Assembly: GCF_031198435.1 (NCBI RefSeq)
Contig: NZ_CP133548.1
Span: 3,692,001-3,756,000, forward strand
Length of the DNA: 64,000 nucleotides
Direction: 5' to 3'
DNA from: Pleionea litopenaei
GTDB lineage: Bacteria > Pseudomonadota > Gammaproteobacteria > Enterobacterales > Kangiellaceae
Positions 35,543-45,355 of the stretch are shown here, in pieces. Position 1 is the first letter of the stretch. Every line of letters starts with the position of its first letter. The notes beneath the pieces were generated by a model. The model worked only from the letters and a program-made list of their open reading frames with translations. It did not search any database and was not told where the DNA came from. The position numbers were made by a program, and so were the translations under genes.

Positions 35543-35597
35543 ATCTCGGGAATTTGTGATTTTTCACACATCATAGTGTGTACAAGTTCCCCGAGAT
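35543..35597. terminator. long imperfect hairpin between S9 peptidase and metalloprotease
   Basis: ATCTCGGG-AATTTGT pairs with ACAAGTTCCCCGAGAT, and the loop holds its own small hairpin, CACAC-ATCATA-GTGTG. Probably a terminator for the S9 operon, though the T-tract is poor. Confidence 0.5.
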
Positions 35598-35649
35598 TAT
35601 TCTCCATAAGGTCATAATGAAATTGCTTTGGACCAGAAGCAATGTCTTA

Positions 35650-35677
35650 TTGAAAGTCGAGTTGTCTTCAATATAAA
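35650..35677 (+). promoter_or_regulatory. sigma-70-type promoter of the metalloprotease gene
   Basis: TTGAAA at 35650-35655 and TATAAA at 35672-35677, 16 bases apart, 22 bases before the ATG region; CGGAG serves as ribosome site. Confidence 0.5.
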
Positions 35678-35699
35678 ACCATAATACGGAGACTCAAGA

Positions 35700-37559
35700 A
35701 TGAATTTTCCTCAAAAAAGCATTGGTGCTGCGCTGCTCGCGCTTGGACTAATGACACAACCTCTCAGCGCGGCTGATGCGTTATTCTCGCCCGCCAAAAA
35801 AAGCGCCGCTGTTCAACTGAATAAAGGTGAATCAGACGCTCAATACATGAAGCTTAATGCGAGTGTATTGCAGCAGAATGTCGATAGCTTGATGTTTAAC
35901 CTTGGCCAAAAAGGCGCAAGCGTTGCTCATAAAGTATCTGCCGAAACCAATGCACAAGGTAGTTTAGTTTGGCGTGGTAGCTTTAAGCCTGCTGCAGATG
36001 CCAAAAGCACCAATCTTACCGACGATAGCGTCATTTTAGTTAAACGTGCCACCGGAGTAACCGGTAGTGTGCGTATCGATGGACAGCTTTATAAGATTCG
36101 TCCAGTCGGTAACGGCTTACATGCCATTATTAAAATGAACGATGCTGAAATGCCAGGTGATCATCCACCAGCGGCAATGAGCATTTTAGAACAAAAAAGT
36201 AATTTCAACTTTGAGCAATTAATGGCTCAATCAATCGAGTTACAAGACGTTGAAACTCAAGCCACCGCCGATATTCGTGTGTTGGTAGCTTATACGTCTG
36301 CGGCAAACAATGCGGTATCTGATATTCAAGGTCTAATCGAACTTGCTGTGGCAGAGACCAATACGGGCTACTCGAACAGTGGTGTCGATGTCACTATGAC
36401 GTTGGCGCATACTTACCAAGTCAGTTACAACGAAAGCAACTTCAGCACAGATTTGGCCTATTTCCGTAATCAAAATGACGGCGTTATGGACGAAGTTCAC
36501 GGCAAACGTGATCAATACGGTGCGGACGTTGCTGTGATCATCACTAACGTTACCGACTACTGTGGCTTAGCTTCTGATATCGGTTCAACGTCTTCTACCG
36601 CCTTTGCTGCGGTTTATCATGGTTGTGCCACGGGTTACTATTCCTTTGGGCACGAAGTCGGTCACTTACAAGCCGCTCGTCATGATCCTAGCAATGACCC
36701 AACCAACACGCCTTATGCGTTTGGTCATGGGTATCAATACGCATCAGGTAACTGGCGTACTATTATGGCTTACAACTGCTCTGGCGGTTGTACCCGAATC
36801 AACTGGTGGTCTAACCCCAATAAAACTCGTAACGGTGTTGCCATGGGAACCACGTCTCGCAGCGATAATGCTCGGGTATTAAACTTGACTTCGCCAGCCA
36901 TTGCGAACTTTAAAGGTGGTACCACACCGCCTCCTCCTCCAGGAGATACTGAGTTAACCAATGGACAAGCAGAGACTAATTTGTCGGGTGCGCAAGGGAG
37001 CGAGTCATTCTTTTATCTTGATGTACCTGCAGGTGCAACCAGCTTGAGTTTCGACACCAGCGGCGGATCAGGTGACGTCGATATGTACGTTAAGTTTGGT
37101 TCAAAACCAACAACCTCTAGCTACGATTGCCGTCCTTACCGCAATGGTAATAACGAAACTTGTACCATTAGCAATATTCAATCAGGACGTTACTACGTAA
37201 TGCTTCGCGCTTACAGTGCGTACTCAGGTGTGAGCTTAGAAGGCAATTACTCAAGCACGACCGGTGGAAGCTTTAACCGCTCGAACTTGTCAGATTCACA
37301 AGGTGGATGGCAGCACTATACAGTGACCATTCCTGCCGGACGTTCTTCATTCGATATCAATATGTCGGGTGGTAGCGGTGATGCCGATTTGTACGTACGT
37401 CGTGGATCACAGCCAACGACCTCAAGCTACGATTGTCGACCTTACCGTAACGGTAATAGTGAAAGCTGTAGTTTCTCTAACCCACAATCAGGTACTTGGT
37501 ATATCAGCGTTCGAGCTTACAATGCTTACTCGGGTGTTAATATTAATGCTACTTGGTAG
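35700..37559 (+). CDS. secreted metzincin-type zinc metalloprotease with two PPC domains
   Basis: 619 residues. Signal peptide about 1-24 (ending LSAA), a propeptide-like region to about 195, then a metzincin catalytic domain. HEVGHLQAARHD at 318-329 is the extended zinc site (His318, His322, His328, Glu319), and TIMAY with Met356 is the Met-turn. A proline-rich linker TTPPPPPGD joins two bacterial pre-peptidase C-terminal domains (about 420-515 and 525-615), both with GDVDMYV/GDADLYV and repeated TTSSYDCRPYRNGN. Such proteases are exported by Sec and type II secretion and lose the PPC domains on maturation. It has its own promoter and a strong terminator at 37628, so it is a single-gene unit. 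Confidence 0.9.
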   Translation: MNFPQKSIGAALLALGLMTQPLSAADALFSPAKKSAAVQLNKGESDAQYMKLNASVLQQNVDSLMFNLGQKGASVAHKVSAETNAQGSLVWRGSFKPAADAKSTNLTDDSVILVKRATGVTGSVRIDGQLYKIRPVGNGLHAIIKMNDAEMPGDHPPAAMSILEQKSNFNFEQLMAQSIELQDVETQATADIRVLVAYTSAANNAVSDIQGLIELAVAETNTGYSNSGVDVTMTLAHTYQVSYNESNFSTDLAYFRNQNDGVMDEVHGKRDQYGADVAVIITNVTDYCGLASDIGSTSSTAFAAVYHGCATGYYSFGHEVGHLQAARHDPSNDPTNTPYAFGHGYQYASGNWRTIMAYNCSGGCTRINWWSNPNKTRNGVAMGTTSRSDNARVLNLTSPAIANFKGGTTPPPPPGDTELTNGQAETNLSGAQGSESFFYLDVPAGATSLSFDTSGGSGDVDMYVKFGSKPTTSSYDCRPYRNGNNETCTISNIQSGRYYVMLRAYSAYSGVSLEGNYSSTTGGSFNRSNLSDSQGGWQHYTVTIPAGRSSFDINMSGGSGDADLYVRRGSQPTTSSYDCRPYRNGNSESCSFSNPQSGTWYISVRAYNAYSGVNINATW

Positions 37560-37627
37560 TTGTAGCTTGTACTAGCGGTTGTTTCTCTCATCGCGGGTTA
37601 ATGCGGTGAGTGATGACAATCGATAAA

Positions 37628-37661
37628 CCTGTGGTTACACTGTGTGGCCACAGGTTTTTTT
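37628..37661 (+). terminator. terminator of the metalloprotease gene
   Basis: CCTGTGG and CCACAGG around a 13-base loop, followed by seven T. It lies 14 bases before the proposed start of the DTW-domain gene. Confidence 0.85.
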
Positions 37662-37674
37662 ATGCGTATTGATT

Positions 37675-38346
37675 GTGAGTACTAAGCGCCGCTATTGCCA
37701 GACATGTCATTTTCCAGAAGTAACCTGCGTCTGTGCAGCGGTTCAGCCGATCGCATCAAGTATCACTCCGATTATTTTGCAACACCCTAATGAGCAAGGT
37801 CACACTAAGAATACCGCGCGGTTGATTGAGCTTGTATTGCCTCAAACGCAAGTATACATCGGTGAGAGGCTAGAAGATTTTATCGAGTTACGAGAAAGAT
37901 TAGTCGGCAAGCCCTGTTGGTTGTTGTACCCTGATTCTCGAGCCATGGTTTATGACGTTGGGGCCGATCGTTTAAAGTCATCGCATGCGAAGTCAGACAA
38001 TACAAGAAGCAACCTTATTGAACATCCATCTTGGCCCACTCACTTATTGTTGATTGACGCAACATGGCGCAAAGCTCAAAAAATGTATGCTTTGAATCCA
38101 TGGTTGAAGCAACTTCCATGCGTCAGGCTGCAAGCCCACGAAACCTCTCAATACTTGATTCGAAAACATAAAGACAAACAATCATTATCAACGATCGAGT
38201 CATTGATGATGTGTTTATTGAAACGAGAGCCGAAGGTGGCAGACGCATTAAACAAGTTATTTGTTCACTTCAAAAATGTAAAAGTCTCGGCGATGCCAGA
38301 AAGTATTCAACATAAATTATTGAATACTAAGAAAGTGGATATTTAG
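37675..38346 (+). CDS. tapT: DTW-domain tRNA-uridine aminocarboxypropyltransferase
   Basis: 223 residues from the GTG at 37675; the frame is open further back to 37642 but that part lies within the upstream terminator. The family (YfiP/TapT) transfers the aminocarboxypropyl group of SAM to U47 of tRNAs, making acp3U. Visible: a Cys cluster CQTCHFPEVTCVC (about 7-19) typical of the N-terminal zinc-binding part, LQHPNEQGHTKNTARL, the LLYPDSRAM region, and the DTW-type motif LLIDATWRKAQKM (about 133-145). Length is close to E. coli YfiP. It converges on the ABC-F gene; a shared hairpin separates them. Confidence 0.82.
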   Translation: MSTKRRYCQTCHFPEVTCVCAAVQPIASSITPIILQHPNEQGHTKNTARLIELVLPQTQVYIGERLEDFIELRERLVGKPCWLLYPDSRAMVYDVGADRLKSSHAKSDNTRSNLIEHPSWPTHLLLIDATWRKAQKMYALNPWLKQLPCVRLQAHETSQYLIRKHKDKQSLSTIESLMMCLLKREPKVADALNKLFVHFKNVKVSAMPESIQHKLLNTKKVDI

Positions 38347-38401
38347 TGGTTATCAATAATACGATTTTTCCTTGGCTAAACCGTTCTAAACAAACCAAGA
38401 T

Positions 38402-38430
38402 AAAAAAAGCTCGCATAAAGCGAGCTTTTT
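38402..38430. terminator. bidirectional terminator between tapT and the ABC-F gene
   Basis: AAAAAAGCTCGC-ATAAA-GCGAGCTTTTT, a perfect stem with A-tract on one side and T-tract on the other, between convergent genes. Confidence 0.85.
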
Positions 38431-38453
38431 GATGAGTAGACTTAAGCGATTGC

Positions 38454-40037
38454 TTAAACAACGCCTTGGCTTTTTAGGTACTCTTCATAATTACCTTGGA
38501 AGTGCACAACGCCTTCTGGAGTAATATCGACCACTTGGGTTGCCAATGACGATACAAACTCTCGATCATGGCTGACAAAAAACAAGGTTCCGGGGTAGTT
38601 TTCAAGTGCTAAGTTCAACGATTCGATCGACTCCATGTCTAAGTGATTCGTTGGTTCGTCCATAATCAATACATTAGGGTTAATCAAGGTCATCTTGCCA
38701 AATAACATGCGACCTTTTTCTCCGCCCGATAAAACTTTAACGCTTTTCTTTACATCGTCGTTTGAAAACAACATGCGACCTAATGCGCCACGAACTAATT
38801 GATCATCGCCAGTGGTCCATTGCTTCATCCAATCGAATACATTCATATCCTCGACGAAATCATCTGCATGATCTTGAGCAACATAACCAAACGCTGCTTG
38901 TTCAGCCCATTTTATTTTACCTGCATCGGCTTCAACTTCGCCAAGTAGGCATCGCAGTAACGTCGTTTTTCCGGCACCGTTAGGACCAATGATGGCGATT
39001 CGCTCTCCTGCTTCAATTTGCAGGTTGAGATCTTTGAATAATGTTTTTTCAAACGATTTGCTGAGACCTTCGACGGTAAGAGCTAAGCGATGAAGTTTCT
39101 TTTCTTGTTCAAATTTAATGTATGGGTTAACACGACTAGAGGGTTTGATATCTGCCAGTTGAATTTTTTCGATTTGTTTGGCGCGAGATGTCGCTTGCTT
39201 GGCTTTCGACGCATTGGCTGAGAAGCGACTGACAAAGCTTTGCAGTTCGGCAATTTGCGCTTTCTTCTTAGCATTCTCGTTCAGCATTTTTTCACGCGCT
39301 TGAGTCGCTGCAGTCATGTATTCATCATAGTTACCTGGGAATAGGCGAATTTCACCGTAATCTAAATCAGCCATGTGCGTGCATACGGTGTTCAAAAAGT
39401 GACGATCATGGGAAATAATAACCATGGTACTGTTTCGTGCGACTAAGACTTGTTCTAACCAACGGATGGTATTAATGTCTAAGTTATTGGTGGGTTCGTC
39501 TAGCAATAGTACATCTGGATCAGAAAACAGCGCTTGAGCAAGCAGTACTCTAAGCTTCCATCCCGGCGCAATTTCACTCATAGGACCAAAGTGTTGTTCA
39601 GTGGGGATGTCTAAACCAAGAAGTAGTTCGCCGGCACGGCTCTCAGCAGTGTATCCATCCATTTCTGCAAATTTGACCTCGAGGTCGGCAACTTCCATAC
39701 CTTCTTCTTCGCTCATTTCTGCTTGGCTATAAATGTAGTCGCGACGTTCTTTGACTTTCCACAGTTCGGTATTGCCCATTAATACCGTGTCCATCACCGA
39801 ATAAGCTTCGAATGCGAACTGATCTTGGCGTAATTTACCGAGTCGCACATCTTCACCAAGCATGACATTTCCAGCAGATGGCTCTAGATCGCCACCTAAA
39901 ATTTTCATAAAGGTTGATTTACCACAGCCATTTGCGCCAATTAACCCGTAGCGGTTGCCGTTATTAAATTTAACCGACACGTTTTCAAATAAGGGTTTAG
40001 CGCCAAACTGCATGGCAATGTTTGCGGTCGCGATCAC
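38454..40037 (-). CDS. ybiT: ABC-F family ATPase, YbiT-like
   Basis: 527 residues from a GTG at 40037, which matches the E. coli YbiT start ([12 protein letters not shown]); the frame stays open to 40112. ABC-F proteins bind the ribosomal E site and relieve stalled or slow translation. Both nucleotide-binding domains are complete: Walker [10 protein letters not shown] and GPNGAGKTT, Walker [13 protein letters not shown] and [12 protein letters not shown], with a linker (ARSKMLNEN-type helix pair, about 245-300) between. The second signature is LSGGEKGR; the first is degenerate (IAPGWKLR), as in YbiT. No membrane segment is present. Adjacent to a DUF1428 gene in the opposite direction. Confidence 0.88.
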   Translation of the reverse strand: MIATANIAMQFGAKPLFENVSVKFNNGNRYGLIGANGCGKSTFMKILGGDLEPSAGNVMLGEDVRLGKLRQDQFAFEAYSVMDTVLMGNTELWKVKERRDYIYSQAEMSEEEGMEVADLEVKFAEMDGYTAESRAGELLLGLDIPTEQHFGPMSEIAPGWKLRVLLAQALFSDPDVLLLDEPTNNLDINTIRWLEQVLVARNSTMVIISHDRHFLNTVCTHMADLDYGEIRLFPGNYDEYMTAATQAREKMLNENAKKKAQIAELQSFVSRFSANASKAKQATSRAKQIEKIQLADIKPSSRVNPYIKFEQEKKLHRLALTVEGLSKSFEKTLFKDLNLQIEAGERIAIIGPNGAGKTTLLRCLLGEVEADAGKIKWAEQAAFGYVAQDHADDFVEDMNVFDWMKQWTTGDDQLVRGALGRMLFSNDDVKKSVKVLSGGEKGRMLFGKMTLINPNVLIMDEPTNHLDMESIESLNLALENYPGTLFFVSHDREFVSSLATQVVDITPEGVVHFQGNYEEYLKSQGVV

Positions 40038-40364
40038 GGGACAATTTCCAAAGTTGCTCAAAAAAAGGACGCGCAGTTTAACGGAATATTGAGCCCTACG
40101 AAACCTTAACAATAGGTTTGCTGCTATTGGTTTGGACTAAGCTGGCTACGCTGATTAGCGTAAAAAGGTTAAGCCACCCCAATTAGTTATCAATTTTCAA
40201 TAGCTTATATTGACTACTGCAAGAGTTTTCTAAACATTTCCCAATTAATAGCTTGTTAAAGGGAAGTCAGAAACAGTCACAAAAGTTAATGCCTTAAAGC
40301 CGGACTCACGGCTGGCCTTTCATGTATAGTTAGTATTCCGCGTTTAAAAAGGAAGAATATAGCA

Positions 40365-40718
40365 ATGTCTTACATCGATTGTTTTGTTGCGGCAGTACCC
40401 ACTGAAAATAAGGATAAATACCTTGAGCACGCGAAGTATATGGCTGAGGTGTTTAAAGAGTTTGGTGCCCTAGAGATTGTCGAGAATTGGGGCGATGATG
40501 TGCCAGATGGAAAGATTACTTCACTGCCTCTGGCCGTTAAAGCCGACAGCTCAGAAACCGTCGTGTTTTCTTGGGTCGTTTGGCCATCGAAAGAAGTACG
40601 CGATTCAGGATGGGCAGCGATGATGGAAGACCCGCGTATGGCCCCCGATCAAAACCCGATGCCTTTTGATGGCAAACGATTAATTTATGGCGGCTTTAAT
40701 ACCATATTGAAGTGTTAA
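40365..40718 (+). CDS. DUF1428 family protein (YbaA-like)
   Basis: 117 residues with the family pattern MSYIDCFVAAVPTENKDKYL at the start and DGKRLIYGGFNTIL at the end. These are small ferredoxin-like alpha-beta-barrel proteins of unknown function, dimeric in known structures. AAGGAAG precedes the ATG. It stands alone: the 327-base region upstream is shared with the divergent ABC-F gene and contains a GC-rich inverted repeat near 40297-40321 but no other gene; downstream begins the REP array. Confidence 0.88.
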   Translation: MSYIDCFVAAVPTENKDKYLEHAKYMAEVFKEFGALEIVENWGDDVPDGKITSLPLAVKADSSETVVFSWVVWPSKEVRDSGWAAMMEDPRMAPDQNPMPFDGKRLIYGGFNTILKC

Positions 40719-40732
40719 TCTTTGATGCGAAT

Positions 40733-41353
40733 GTTGGGTTTCCTTCGTCAACCCAACCTACGCTGAAAGAGTACCTCGATGTTAAATTCTGATTTAATAA
40801 GGTAGGTTGGGTTAGCGCAGCGTAACCCAACGGATAACTTACGGTATCAGGATTGAGCGAATGCTGGGTTTCCTTCGTCAACCCAGCCTACGGTGAAAGA
40901 GTTCCTCGATATTAAACTCTGAGTTAATAAGGTAGGTTGAGTTAGCGCAGCGTAACCCAACGGATAACTTACGGTATCCGGATTGAGCGATTGTTGGGTT
41001 TCCTCCGTCAACCCAACCTACGCTGAAAGAGTTCCTCGATGTTAAATTCTGAGTTAATAAGGTAGGTTGGGTTAGCGCAGCGTAACCCAACGGATAACTT
41101 ACGGTATCCGGAATGAGCGATTGTTGGGTTTCCTCCGTCAACCCAACCTACGCTGAAAGAGTACCTCGATGTTAAATTCTGATTTAATAAGGTAGGTTGG
41201 GTTAGCGCAGCGTAACCCAACGGATAACTTGCGTTATCAGGATTGAGCGATTGTTGGGTTTCCTCCGTCAACCCAACCTACGGTGAAAGAGTTCCTCGAT
41301 ATTAAACTCTGAGTTAATAAAGTAGGTTGAGTTAGCGCAGCGAAAGCTAGCGG
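40733..41353. repeat. REP array, block 1 (five 130-bp units)
   Basis: Units start at 40733, 40863, 40993, 41123 and 41253 with GTTGGGTTTCC. Each holds two hairpins: GTTGGGTT-TCCTTCGTC-AACCCAAC and GTTGGGTTA-GCGCAGCG-TAACCCAAC, joined by a conserved spacer. The last palindrome (41321-41353) is decayed. Open frames reading MTEETQQSLNPD... across it are translations of the repeat and not genes. Confidence 0.92.
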
Positions 41354-41424
41354 ATAGGGATATATTTAAGGTTAAATGATGTCGACCAATTTAATGGAAT
41401 GTATTTTTTTGAAAGGACGTTCAA

Positions 41425-41955
41425 ATGCATTATCGAAGAACGAGAGTTAAAGGTGCGTCTTATTTCTTTACTGTTAACTTAGCGGATCGAGATGGGACTA
41501 CTTTTGTAGATTTTATTGATCATTTACAAGAAGCGTTTCGACAGGTTAAAGAAAGGCATCCCTTTGAGAATAATGGAATAGTTATCTTACCCGAACATAT
41601 TCATACGATTTGGACGATGCCACTTGATGATTGTAACTACTCGATGAGATGGCGATTAATTAAATCTGCTTTTTCGAGAAGTTTGCCGAAAACTGAACGA
41701 ATAAGTCAATCGAGAAAAAGTAAAGCAGAACGTGGAGTTTGGCAAAGAAGATTTTGGGAGCATAAAATAAGAAACGAAATCGACTACGCAAGACATATAG
41801 ATTACATGTACTTTAATCCTGTTAGACATGGGTATGTAGAGAGAGTCCAAGATTGGCCTCATTCATCGTTTCATCGAGATGTTCGAAATAAGGTCTATCC
41901 GATTGATTGGGGAGGAGGTGTCGACATAACGATAAATGCAGGAGAAAGAAATTAA
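41425..41955 (+). CDS. REP-associated tyrosine transposase (RAYT)
   Basis: 176 residues of the Y1_Tnp/TnpA-REP family, single-strand HUH transposases related to IS200/IS605 and linked to spreading REP palindromes. It opens MHYRRTRVKGASYFFTVNLADR, the normal N-terminus, and carries the HUH motif in LPEHIHTIWTMP (His about 56-58) and the Tyr-containing IDYMYFNPVRHGYV helix (about 129-142), followed by WPHSSFHRDV. AAGGA precedes the ATG. It lies in the middle of the repeat array, between blocks 1 and 2, which is the standard arrangement for a RAYT with its cognate REPs. The catalytic residues appear intact, so it may still be active. Confidence 0.93.
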   Translation: MHYRRTRVKGASYFFTVNLADRDGTTFVDFIDHLQEAFRQVKERHPFENNGIVILPEHIHTIWTMPLDDCNYSMRWRLIKSAFSRSLPKTERISQSRKSKAERGVWQRRFWEHKIRNEIDYARHIDYMYFNPVRHGYVERVQDWPHSSFHRDVRNKVYPIDWGGGVDITINAGERN

Positions 41956-41961
41956 TTAGAT

Positions 41962-42710
41962 GTTGGGTTTCCTCCGTCAACCCAACCTACGGTGAAAGAG
42001 TTCCTCGATATTAAACTCTGAGTTAATAAGGTAGGTTGGGTTAGCGCAGCGTAACCCAACGGATAACTTGCGGTATCAGGATTGAGCGATTGTTGGGTTT
42101 CCTCCGTCAACCCAACCTACGCTGAAAGAGTACCTCAATGTTAAATTCTGATTTAATAAGGTAGGTTGGGTTAGCGCAGCGTAACCCAACGGATAACTTG
42201 CGGTATCAGGATTGAGCGATTGTTGGGTTTCCTCCGTCAACCCAACCTACGGTGAAAGAGTTCCTCGATATTAAACTCTGAGTTAATAAAGTAGGTTGGG
42301 TTAGCGCAGCGTAACCCAACGGATAACTTACGGTATCAGGATTGAGCGATTTTTGGTTTTTTCCGTCAACCCAACCTACGGTGAAAGAGTGCCTCGATAT
42401 TAAACTCTGAGTTAATAAAGTAGGTTGGGTTAGCGCAGCGTAACCCAACGGATAACTTGCGGTATCAGGATTGAGCGATTGTTGGGTTTCCTCCGTCAAC
42501 CCAACCTACGGTGAAAGAGTTCCTCGATATTAAACTCTGAGTTAATTAGGTAGGTTGGGTTAGCGCAGCGTAACCCAACGGATAACTTGCGGTATCAGGA
42601 TTGAGCGATTGTTGGTTTTTTCCGTCAACCCAACCTACGGTGAAAGAGTTCCTCGATATTAAACTCTGAGTTAATTAGGTAGGTTGGGTTAGCGCAGCGT
42701 AACCCAACGG
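41962..42710. repeat. REP array, block 2 (six 130-bp units)
   Basis: Units start at about 41962, 42092, 42222, 42351, 42481 and 42611, same structure as block 1, ending with a complete GTTGGGTTAGCG...TAACCCAACGG palindrome. Two units have a shortened right arm (TTGGTTTTTTCCGTC). Confidence 0.92.
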
Positions 42711-42845
42711 ATAACTTGTAATATCCGACTAAAGTATAAGCTTTAGGATATGTTTAATTCTTTGCATACACGATAAAATATTGTGAACTGGTGGTTAGTC
42801 CATGCCAGTAAATAATGATTGTTAATAATGCTAAGGGTGGCGTCA

Positions 42846-43256
42846 TTGCTGATTTGTTCTGAAGACGGATGGGTGGATATATGGGTAAATGGAGAACCAC
42901 CTAGGGAATGGCCATACAATAAGGTCAAGAAATACCAATCAGTGGCAATTTATTGCTTGGATGAAAATCAGACTGTTTATTTGGCGAGACCTGAATACAC
43001 CTTTCCCAGTTTCTACTCTAAAATGTTAGCTTGGATTACCAGTGCGCTATTACCGGTTGACGTGTCATTTTCGAAAGCGGATGGCATGACCTTAGATTCT
43101 TTCCGAAAACTGCTTATCAGTGCTTTAACAAAAAATAGTGAGCGGTTAACTCAATTTGAAAGTCATGATGAAATTTCGGAGCAACTGTCTTCAATTTCTA
43201 GTTATCGACAAGCGTTAAATCTTTATCAAAAATTAGGTTGGTTCTCGACTTACTAA
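42846..43256 (+). CDS. hypothetical protein
   Basis: About 136 residues. I propose the TTG at 42846 because AAGGGTGG lies 5-9 bases upstream, giving MLICSEDGWVDIWVNGEPPREW; an ATG at 42828 is possible but lacks a ribosome site. No signal peptide or membrane helix. Features visible: an N-terminal beta-rich part (VAIYCLDENQTVYLARPE) and a C-terminal helical part (MTLDSFRKLLISALTKNSERLTQF, about 85-110; described). I do not recognise the family. It converges on the DnaJ-related gene with only 13 bases between their stops. Confidence 0.6.
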   Translation: MLICSEDGWVDIWVNGEPPREWPYNKVKKYQSVAIYCLDENQTVYLARPEYTFPSFYSKMLAWITSALLPVDVSFSKADGMTLDSFRKLLISALTKNSERLTQFESHDEISEQLSSISSYRQALNLYQKLGWFSTY

Positions 43257-43269
43257 TCACTGAACAAGG

Positions 43270-43869
43270 CTAGTCGACAATCAACTTTAACTGTTCATAG
43301 GCGGCTTTAATTTGTAGAAACATCTTGGTATCACCCCCTTTATCAGGATGGTGCTGCTGACTCAGTTTCTGGAATTGCTTTTTTAGCAGTGACTTCGATA
43401 TTGTCGAATGCTCTTCTAGCTTTAATAGTTTAATGGCCTCAGATTTCTCGTCTAATGCTAGGTACTTCTTCCAAAATACTTGTTGTAACTCGACAACTTG
43501 TTCTGGCGTTAAATAAAGGTTCTCTACATTTAAATAATAGTCACCTAAAGGCTGTCGATTTGACAGTTGCTGGTCTGCCGTTTGAGTCATCACAAAAGCA
43601 ATACGGGTTGCAGAAATTTCTAAGTAACGATTGGATGTCGCTGGTTTTTTTAGCAACTCTTTTTGAAGGTGATATAAATGATGTTGTAACCAAAAGTGTT
43701 TTTGATACAGTTGCGAATCATCGGGAAGGACAGTGAAAAAATGCGGTAACTCGCGCTCAATGGCTTTCATTAGCTCATACTCTGAACAAGGTAAGTGTTG
43801 CTCGAGTAACGTTAGTAGCTGATGTAATGACTGAGGTGTTGCTGCAAGTGATGGATTTACTTCATACAT
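43270..43869 (-). CDS. DnaJ-related protein with C-terminal J domain
   Basis: 199 residues: an N-terminal helical domain of the DNAJ_related type (SLHQLLTLLEQHLPCSEYELMKAIE, about 14-38; described) and a C-terminal J domain carrying the HPD motif in QKLSQQHHPDKGGDTKMFLQIKAAYEQLK (about 167-195; described). J domains stimulate the ATPase of Hsp70/DnaK; having it at the C-terminus is the rule in this family. The substrate role is unknown. It sits 10 bases downstream of another minus-strand gene of unknown function and may share its transcript. Confidence 0.85.
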   Translation of the reverse strand: MYEVNPSLAATPQSLHQLLTLLEQHLPCSEYELMKAIERELPHFFTVLPDDSQLYQKHFWLQHHLYHLQKELLKKPATSNRYLEISATRIAFVMTQTADQQLSNRQPLGDYYLNVENLYLTPEQVVELQQVFWKKYLALDEKSEAIKLLKLEEHSTISKSLLKKQFQKLSQQHHPDKGGDTKMFLQIKAAYEQLKLIVD

Positions 43870-43879
43870 ACATGAATGA

Positions 43880-44347
43880 TTAGTGATCTTTTAAGCGCAC
43901 GATGCGATCACTGTGAGTCACCGCTTTAAAAATGCCTCTAACCGATGGCACCGCGGTCAAATCAATTTCAATCGCATGAAAGTTGAGTTTGGGATCTTGA
44001 ATAAGGTTTTTCATTTTTGATGATTTGAACAAGCTAATCAGCATAAACTTGATCAACTGTTTGTCTTTGACTTCTTCGAGAATCGCTTCTTGATCAGAAA
44101 CAGAAATATCTTTAACGTGACGGAAACGGGGCATCAATTTTGGCGCAATGCCAATTTCTACTTGTACTTCTTCTATTTCAAATCCGGCTTTCTCAAATAG
44201 AGGGAATGCATTAGTCACTTCGCTAATCACGGCTTTGAGCTTTTCAACGCCTAGCTCACTGAAGCCACCCGTTGGGGGCGCCTGTTCTGCGTTAGATGAG
44301 GTCGTTGAGTTACCGGTTAATCGTTGAAAAAGAGACTTAAAAGGCAC
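43880..44347 (-). CDS. hypothetical protein upstream of the J-domain gene
   Basis: 155 residues from a GTG at 44347 (MPFKSLFQRLTGNS...); an upstream TTG in frame lacks support. After a low-complexity linker (TTSSNAEQAPPTGG) the body has alternating helices and strands, with LKAVISEVTNAFPLFEKAGFEIEEVQVEIGIAPKLMPRF in the middle (described, not a motif). No signal peptide, membrane helix or catalytic motif. I do not recognise it. The neighbouring J-domain gene and ttcA are read the same way, so the three could be co-transcribed. Confidence 0.6.
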   Translation of the reverse strand: MPFKSLFQRLTGNSTTSSNAEQAPPTGGFSELGVEKLKAVISEVTNAFPLFEKAGFEIEEVQVEIGIAPKLMPRFRHVKDISVSDQEAILEEVKDKQLIKFMLISLFKSSKMKNLIQDPKLNFHAIEIDLTAVPSVRGIFKAVTHSDRIVRLKDH

Positions 44348-44437
44348 AAGCAGCTCGCTTCGATTTAAAAATACAGTATTATGCAATCATCGTACAATTA
44401 CAAGGACAGCCGTTCAAAGCGAGCCGTTAGGCTTGTG

Positions 44438-45355
44438 TTAATCAACTTTGACCATCGAAATTACATTACTCTTTTGTTCTTCGATATCGTCAGGATCGGG
44501 TGTTGGGTTGCTAAAGGTCTCTTTATCGAAAGCGGTATCGCCATCTGCAAATGCTTGTCCAAGACGCTCAAACTGTTGAAAATCATACAACTTGGTGTCA
44601 AGCAAATGAGACGAAGCTACGTTTCTTAATGAGTTAAATATCGACTCAATACGTCCGGGAAACTTGCGATCCCATTCCTTCAACATTTCTTTAATGACTT
44701 TTCGTTGCAGATTCTCTTGAGAGCCGCACAAATTACAAGGAATAATCGGAAACTCTCGCATCTCTGAATAGCGAACAATATCTTTTTCTCGACAGTAAGC
44801 TAAAGGACGAATAACCACATGTTTACCGTCGTCACTAAGGAGTTTGGCGGGCATAGACTTCATCTTGCCGCCAAAAAACATGTTCAAAAACAGGGTCTCT
44901 ATGATGTCTTCACGGTGATGGCCAAGCGCAATCTTAGTGATATTATGTGTTTCTGCCCAATGATAGATAATACCGCGACGCAATCTTGAGCACAGTGCAC
45001 AAGTGGTTTTGCCCTCGGGCACTTTCTCTTTGACAATCGAATAGGTGTCTTCTTCGATAATATGAAAAGGTACGCCTATTTCTTTCAAGTAAGTTGGTAA
45101 AACATGCTCCGGAAACCCCGGTTGTTTCTGATCCAAGTTTACTGCGATGAGCTCAAAGTTTACGGGCGCGTGTTTTTGCAGGTTCAGCAAAATATCCAGC
45201 ATGGTGTAGGAATCTTTTCCGCCCGAGAGGCAGACCATCACACGATCACCATCCTCGATCATATTGAAATCGGCAATCGCCTGACCGACATTACGTCGTA
45301 GCTTCTTTTGCAGCTTGTTTTGGTTGGTTTTGTCTTTTTTGGCGGTTGTTGGCAT
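44438..45355 (-). CDS. ttcA: tRNA 2-thiocytidine(32) synthetase TtcA
   Basis: 305 residues from the ATG at 45355 (MPTTAKKDK); the frame is open 13 codons further. TtcA makes 2-thiocytidine at position 32 of certain tRNAs, using ATP to activate the base and an iron-sulfur cluster. Seen: PP-loop [10 protein letters not shown] (about 46-55), the first CxxC in [13 protein letters not shown] (about 122-125) and the second CxxC in [10 protein letters not shown] (about 207), the cluster ligands. [11 protein letters not shown] matches the family. Length is normal. It diverges from the DUF6279 lipoprotein gene. Confidence 0.95.
   Translation of the reverse strand: MPTTAKKDKTNQNKLQKKLRRNVGQAIADFNMIEDGDRVMVCLSGGKDSYTMLDILLNLQKHAPVNFELIAVNLDQKQPGFPEHVLPTYLKEIGVPFHIIEEDTYSIVKEKVPEGKTTCALCSRLRRGIIYHWAETHNITKIALGHHREDIIETLFLNMFFGGKMKSMPAKLLSDDGKHVVIRPLAYCREKDIVRYSEMREFPIIPCNLCGSQENLQRKVIKEMLKEWDRKFPGRIESIFNSLRNVASSHLLDTKLYDFQQFERLGQAFADGDTAFDKETFSNPTPDPDDIEEQKSNVISMVKVD

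Noticed and set aside
40696-42499. Minus-strand open frames beginning MTEETQQSLNPD
   Set aside because: They are translations of the 130-bp REP units, repeat with the same period, and have no ribosome sites.
40733-42710. Possible CRISPR array
   Set aside because: Units are 130 bp, the spacers are themselves conserved, palindromes are paired, and no cas genes are present; a RAYT explains the array.
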